Origin: Wuchereria bancrofti
Taxonomy: Eukaryota > Nematoda > Chromadorea > Rhabditida > Onchocercidae
Direction of reading: 5' to 3'
NCBI GenBank assembly: GCA_005281725.1
Contig: SSBO01000001.1
Span: 190,956 to 254,955, forward strand
DNA length: 64,000 bases
How positions within the stretch are numbered: position 1 is the stretch's first letter; each line of letters begins with the position of its first letter. The translations under genes were made by a program, and so were the position numbers. The notes under the pieces were generated by a model. It was not told where the DNA came from and searched no databases. It worked only from the letters and a program-made list of their open reading frames with translations. Shown in pieces: positions 60,794-64,000 of this stretch.

Positions 60794-63623
60794 TCAGCCA
60801 AAGATATAAGGATTCTTCTCCGGCGGAATTTTATGCCTTTGTGTTACACTAAGTACACCCAAACTTTCACCATATTTGTTTCCATACCACACTGAAACTT
60901 TTGTCAAGTAAATGTGCCACTTTTTTTTTATCGAAGATCAATAACTGAGTCATCCTACTGATTTTACGTCATTAGTTTTTATTTTATTTAAAATGTCAAT
61001 GTGTATCAAGGTTTGTGTTCTGTTATGAAAAAAAATCCAGCAAAAGAACATATTACTATGAAAATTAAATAACTAAGTTGAAAAATTTTGGTGAAGTGGG
61101 TTTACCTAGAAGTTCGATCCCTTCGCTAATCGGTCTGAAGACTCGATAATAAACTGAACCATTGTATTGGAAAGCAATCAGATTTTGTTCGTTCTCAACT
61201 AAAGATTTCATGTCATTTAGGATCTTTATCAATTATTTTAAAAACAACTTAAGAACAACTAAGACCAAAACAGTATCCTCAATGTAGGAATAAACGAAGC
61301 TTCCTAGGAAGAAAAATGAACAAGTCATAAGCTAGCTTTCAGAAATATCAAAATTGTGTGGATTTTTTAAAATAGCTTTGTCTCGCTATCTTAGCAAAGA
61401 AGTCAGAGTGACTAAGCAGCCGAAAAAAAGAAAGCAAGGAATTAATCAATCAATACTTACATCTCGAACTATTTATGTAACGCATCCAGTTGGAATATCT
61501 TGGATCACTGCCGTCAATATATTGTGATGGTTTCCCACTGATACGAATTTCCCAAGAATAACCATTCTGATCGGCTTTCTTTGGATCAGACAACAATATT
61601 CCTAAACTATTCAGAAATGAAAATATTAAAATCAGTCACTATTCATTTTACATAAAAATTAAACTACCTTGATATGGGCCAAATACTAATCCTATTGGTA
61701 TGTCCATTTTTGCAAAAACGCCCAACCCTGCTTTCGGAATTTTGGAAGTTTTAATTTCAAAAAAAGCAGGTAAAGTTTGTTCCGCTCTTGGCTTATTGTC
61801 CTCGCGTACCTGAAACAAGTGATAACAGCTGAAACATAACGACACTAGCACAACCCTCGTTAGTTCTTTTAGAAAATCAAGTTAGTCTGGAATTTAGAGA
61901 AATTTGAAGCACAGAGCATGCATTCACAGATAATTACTAAATACATATTTACCTTGCCTTAATATATATGAAAAAGTATTAATATATGAAAATTATAAAT
62001 GAGCAGTGAATGAATGAATAATACAACCTACTTCTCTATCACTAACAATAAATAGCGGATGTAGTCGACATGATGCTCGATAGTAAACTCCACAAAGATC
62101 ACAATCTGAAAAATATTTTTTAACAATTAGATAAACATATTTTTCTTTATAAACAAGAAAAACCATAAACATACGTATGTAATCGTCATCCTCTAATTCT
62201 GATTCTGCCAAAACAATGCCGAAAGTTTTCAACTGCTTTTCTGAAAATACAAAACAGTAACTAATAGTCGATTAAGAACAAATGTTCTTAAAATTTTGGG
62301 AATGTATCAAACAGATAAAGGTATGAGTTCAATCACTCAATAATATTTGAAATTTTCACCTAAGAAATCTCAACATTTTACATGAACCAGAAAGTTATGT
62401 ATAATAACATTATGCATGCCGTATGCGTATCGGTGTAATCTTCTCTGTTTTCTCAAGAAATCAGATTAATTATGAGTTTGAAGGAATTAGAAATATATAG
62501 TATGATATCTGGTTGACCTTGCCAATAAATGCCATAAAATCATATTAATTGCTACCTGATAATTTTTGCAATAGACAGTACTTCGAATTGTTGCAGTCAC
62601 TATGCACCAATTTGACCGTTCGTTCTACAGCATCGACAACAAGACACATCTATAAATATAAAAGTCATCATTTTTGATGAATGTACTTCAAAATACAGCA
62701 ATTAGAATTTGGTCCTAGAAATTTCAAACAAATTTCACGCCACCGACCATTGAATAGTTGTCTTTATCTGAAGATATTATATATTACATGCAACCTGCAT
62801 GAAACAAATGAAAGCAATGAAATGCTAATGTAACAACCGGATGAATAATCAAAGAAAACGAAATGAAACGATATTAAAAAACGATAAATATAGGGGTAAG
62901 AAATGAAATTAAAGCAAGTAGAAATAAAAGAAAAGAAAGCAATGACACTTTTTTTTGTCAACTTATTCTCGACGAAAAGTAATCCTTTCATTTTTCAAGA
63001 TTGATAGTATTCTTAAAACCTTTTCCGTAATCGATGATATCATTAAACCTTTTCCTTATGCTCTGAATACACCGTTGTACGCATCTTTTTAAATAGCTCT
63101 CTAAATACAAATCAAGAAAATGGCTCAATATTATGTTTTAGTATTATATTAGGATTATGACTACCTGTTGTTAACTTAAATATAGCAGAAAGTATGCGCA
63201 TACATTTATTTCCTTTATTCTTATATTGGAATTTATCTGAAGTACTATGGAGAGATTTTATTTGCGTAATGACTACATAGCTAAATCCAGCAATTGATAA
63301 TAGTTAAATCTAGAGATTCATTATCGAGAGTCAAGCGAAAATGAGTACTCAATGACCGGTAATAACTAATAATAGGTAAATTTATAGGATCACTATCGAG
63401 AGTGATATAGAGAAAATTGAAAGTGATAGAAGGATATTTTCATCGGATAGAAGTTCGCTTCGATGATAAAAAAGCATTCAAAAAAGTGTTTTTTTCTTTT
63501 ACAGGAATTCTAATAATTAAATTTAGTTGAAATAACAATTAGAAGAGAAAATGAGTCAAAGAAAGCTAAGCATACCTCTTCCTGAGTGGGACTACAACTC
63601 CGACGATCCAAGCACTCATCCAT
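60794..63623 (-). CDS. set-17: PRDM9/SET-17-like PR/SET-domain histone methyltransferase, 8 exons
   Basis: Minus-strand exons: 63623-63576, 62649-62556, 62240-62175, 62105-62032, 61809-61668, 61601-61461, 61198-61106 and 60891-60794. Phases agree and total 251 residues. The start MDECLDRRSCSPTQEE follows an ATTACAG acceptor. A zinc knuckle, CDLCGVYYRASCRLH (Cys-x2-Cys-x7-Cys-x2-His), precedes the PR/SET domain exactly as in PRDM9. The SET core follows: IPKAGLGVFAKMDIPIGLVF, GPYQG, NGYSWEIR, NWMRYINSSRFENEQNLIAF and ELLVWYGNKYG, with the catalytic Tyr in WYG. The protein ends soon after, at NPYIFG, with no C2H2 zinc-finger array and no KRAB part. Family members methylate histone H3 (Lys4 and others). 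C. elegans SET-17 acts in germ-line chromatin. Upstream exons beyond 63623 are not excluded. Confidence 0.93.
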
Positions 63624-64000
63624 TGAACCAATTATACTTCCTGTAATTCTTGTAAATCAGTTACTATAATTTTAGTACATACTTCACTTAATTTGAAAAC
63701 AAAAATATATCGTTTTTCATGAGATAACAAGTATAACTACTATTGAAGGCGGAATGAAGAACGATTAGTTATAATAGGAAATGGTCGATGTTAACTTGGT
63801 AAAGTAAACGTAGAACTGTATAATTTTTTATTCAGTTTGAAAATTCTAAATTTCAACTGAATTTAAGAGAGAGCAATATATTTATGTGCTTTCTGCTAGC
63901 TTGTGCAGTAGCAATTCTTGGGCAATTTTTCGAAAAGTGGAACATTAATCCTATTTCAATTTAATCTAACACTCCTTGACCTTATTTGACCCCACTAACA
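63624..64000. other. upstream flank of the SET-17-like gene
   Basis: This is AT-rich sequence to the window edge. On the minus strand an ATTACAG just before the start codon is a likely trans-splice acceptor. Nothing else is seen. Confidence 0.4.

Overview
The window reads as nuclear DNA of a parasitic, filarial-type nematode. It is AT-rich, and its genes are split into many short exons with GT-AG introns. Several first exons begin a few bases after a polypyrimidine-AG that looks like a spliced-leader trans-splice acceptor. Most recognisable proteins are conserved metazoan ones, and the macrophage migration inhibitory factor 2 resembles the filarial type. I cannot name the species. All gene models were built by hand from reading frame, splice consensus and family knowledge. 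Exon phases were checked for every multi-exon model except the one disputed exon noted for the CENP-C gene.

Layout. 0-5 kb holds three plus-strand housekeeping genes: an EI24/EPG-4 autophagy membrane protein (5' end cut off), ribosomal protein eL36, and mitochondrial acyl carrier protein. 5.3-8.3 kb (minus) is an M18 aspartyl aminopeptidase. 9.9-15.7 kb (plus) is a 22-exon protein with a CENP-C motif, probably the CENP-C/HCP-4 kinetochore protein. 18.2-22.4 kb is mif-2, whose single 3.9-kb intron contains a complete eight-exon antisense gene for RNA polymerase III subunit RPC4.

25-41 kb is the accessory region. Two tandem plus-strand genes (called A and B here) share a matching series of small N-terminal exons, then diverge. 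Gene A continues into one large exon coding about 28 Gly/Ala-rich repeats built on QKSAYFMPGQ. Gene B continues into a lysine-rich exon and then an array of at least 20 tandemly duplicated phase 1-1 exons coding charged Ser/Glu/Lys/Tyr repeats, followed by an acidic last exon. Both are probably filarial-specific repetitive structural or secreted proteins. A resemblance to the microfilarial sheath/Juv-p120 type is only a suggestion. Gene A carries one frameshift and one in-frame stop in its repeats, and gene B carries an N gap, so repeat misassembly is a serious alternative to real disruption.

41-64 kb is sparser. It holds a small Cys-rich single-pass membrane protein (48.5-49.8 kb), an unrecognised four-exon gene (54.1-55.5 kb), protein phosphatase methylesterase PPME1 (minus, 55.9-58.1 kb), a 95-residue basic protein with an SLNERF motif (59.5-60.1 kb), and a PRDM9/SET-17-like histone methyltransferase (minus, 60.8-63.6 kb). 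The long AT-rich gaps carry microsatellites, short tandem repeats, a purine/pyrimidine inverted pair and a possible foldback element, but no gene I can support.
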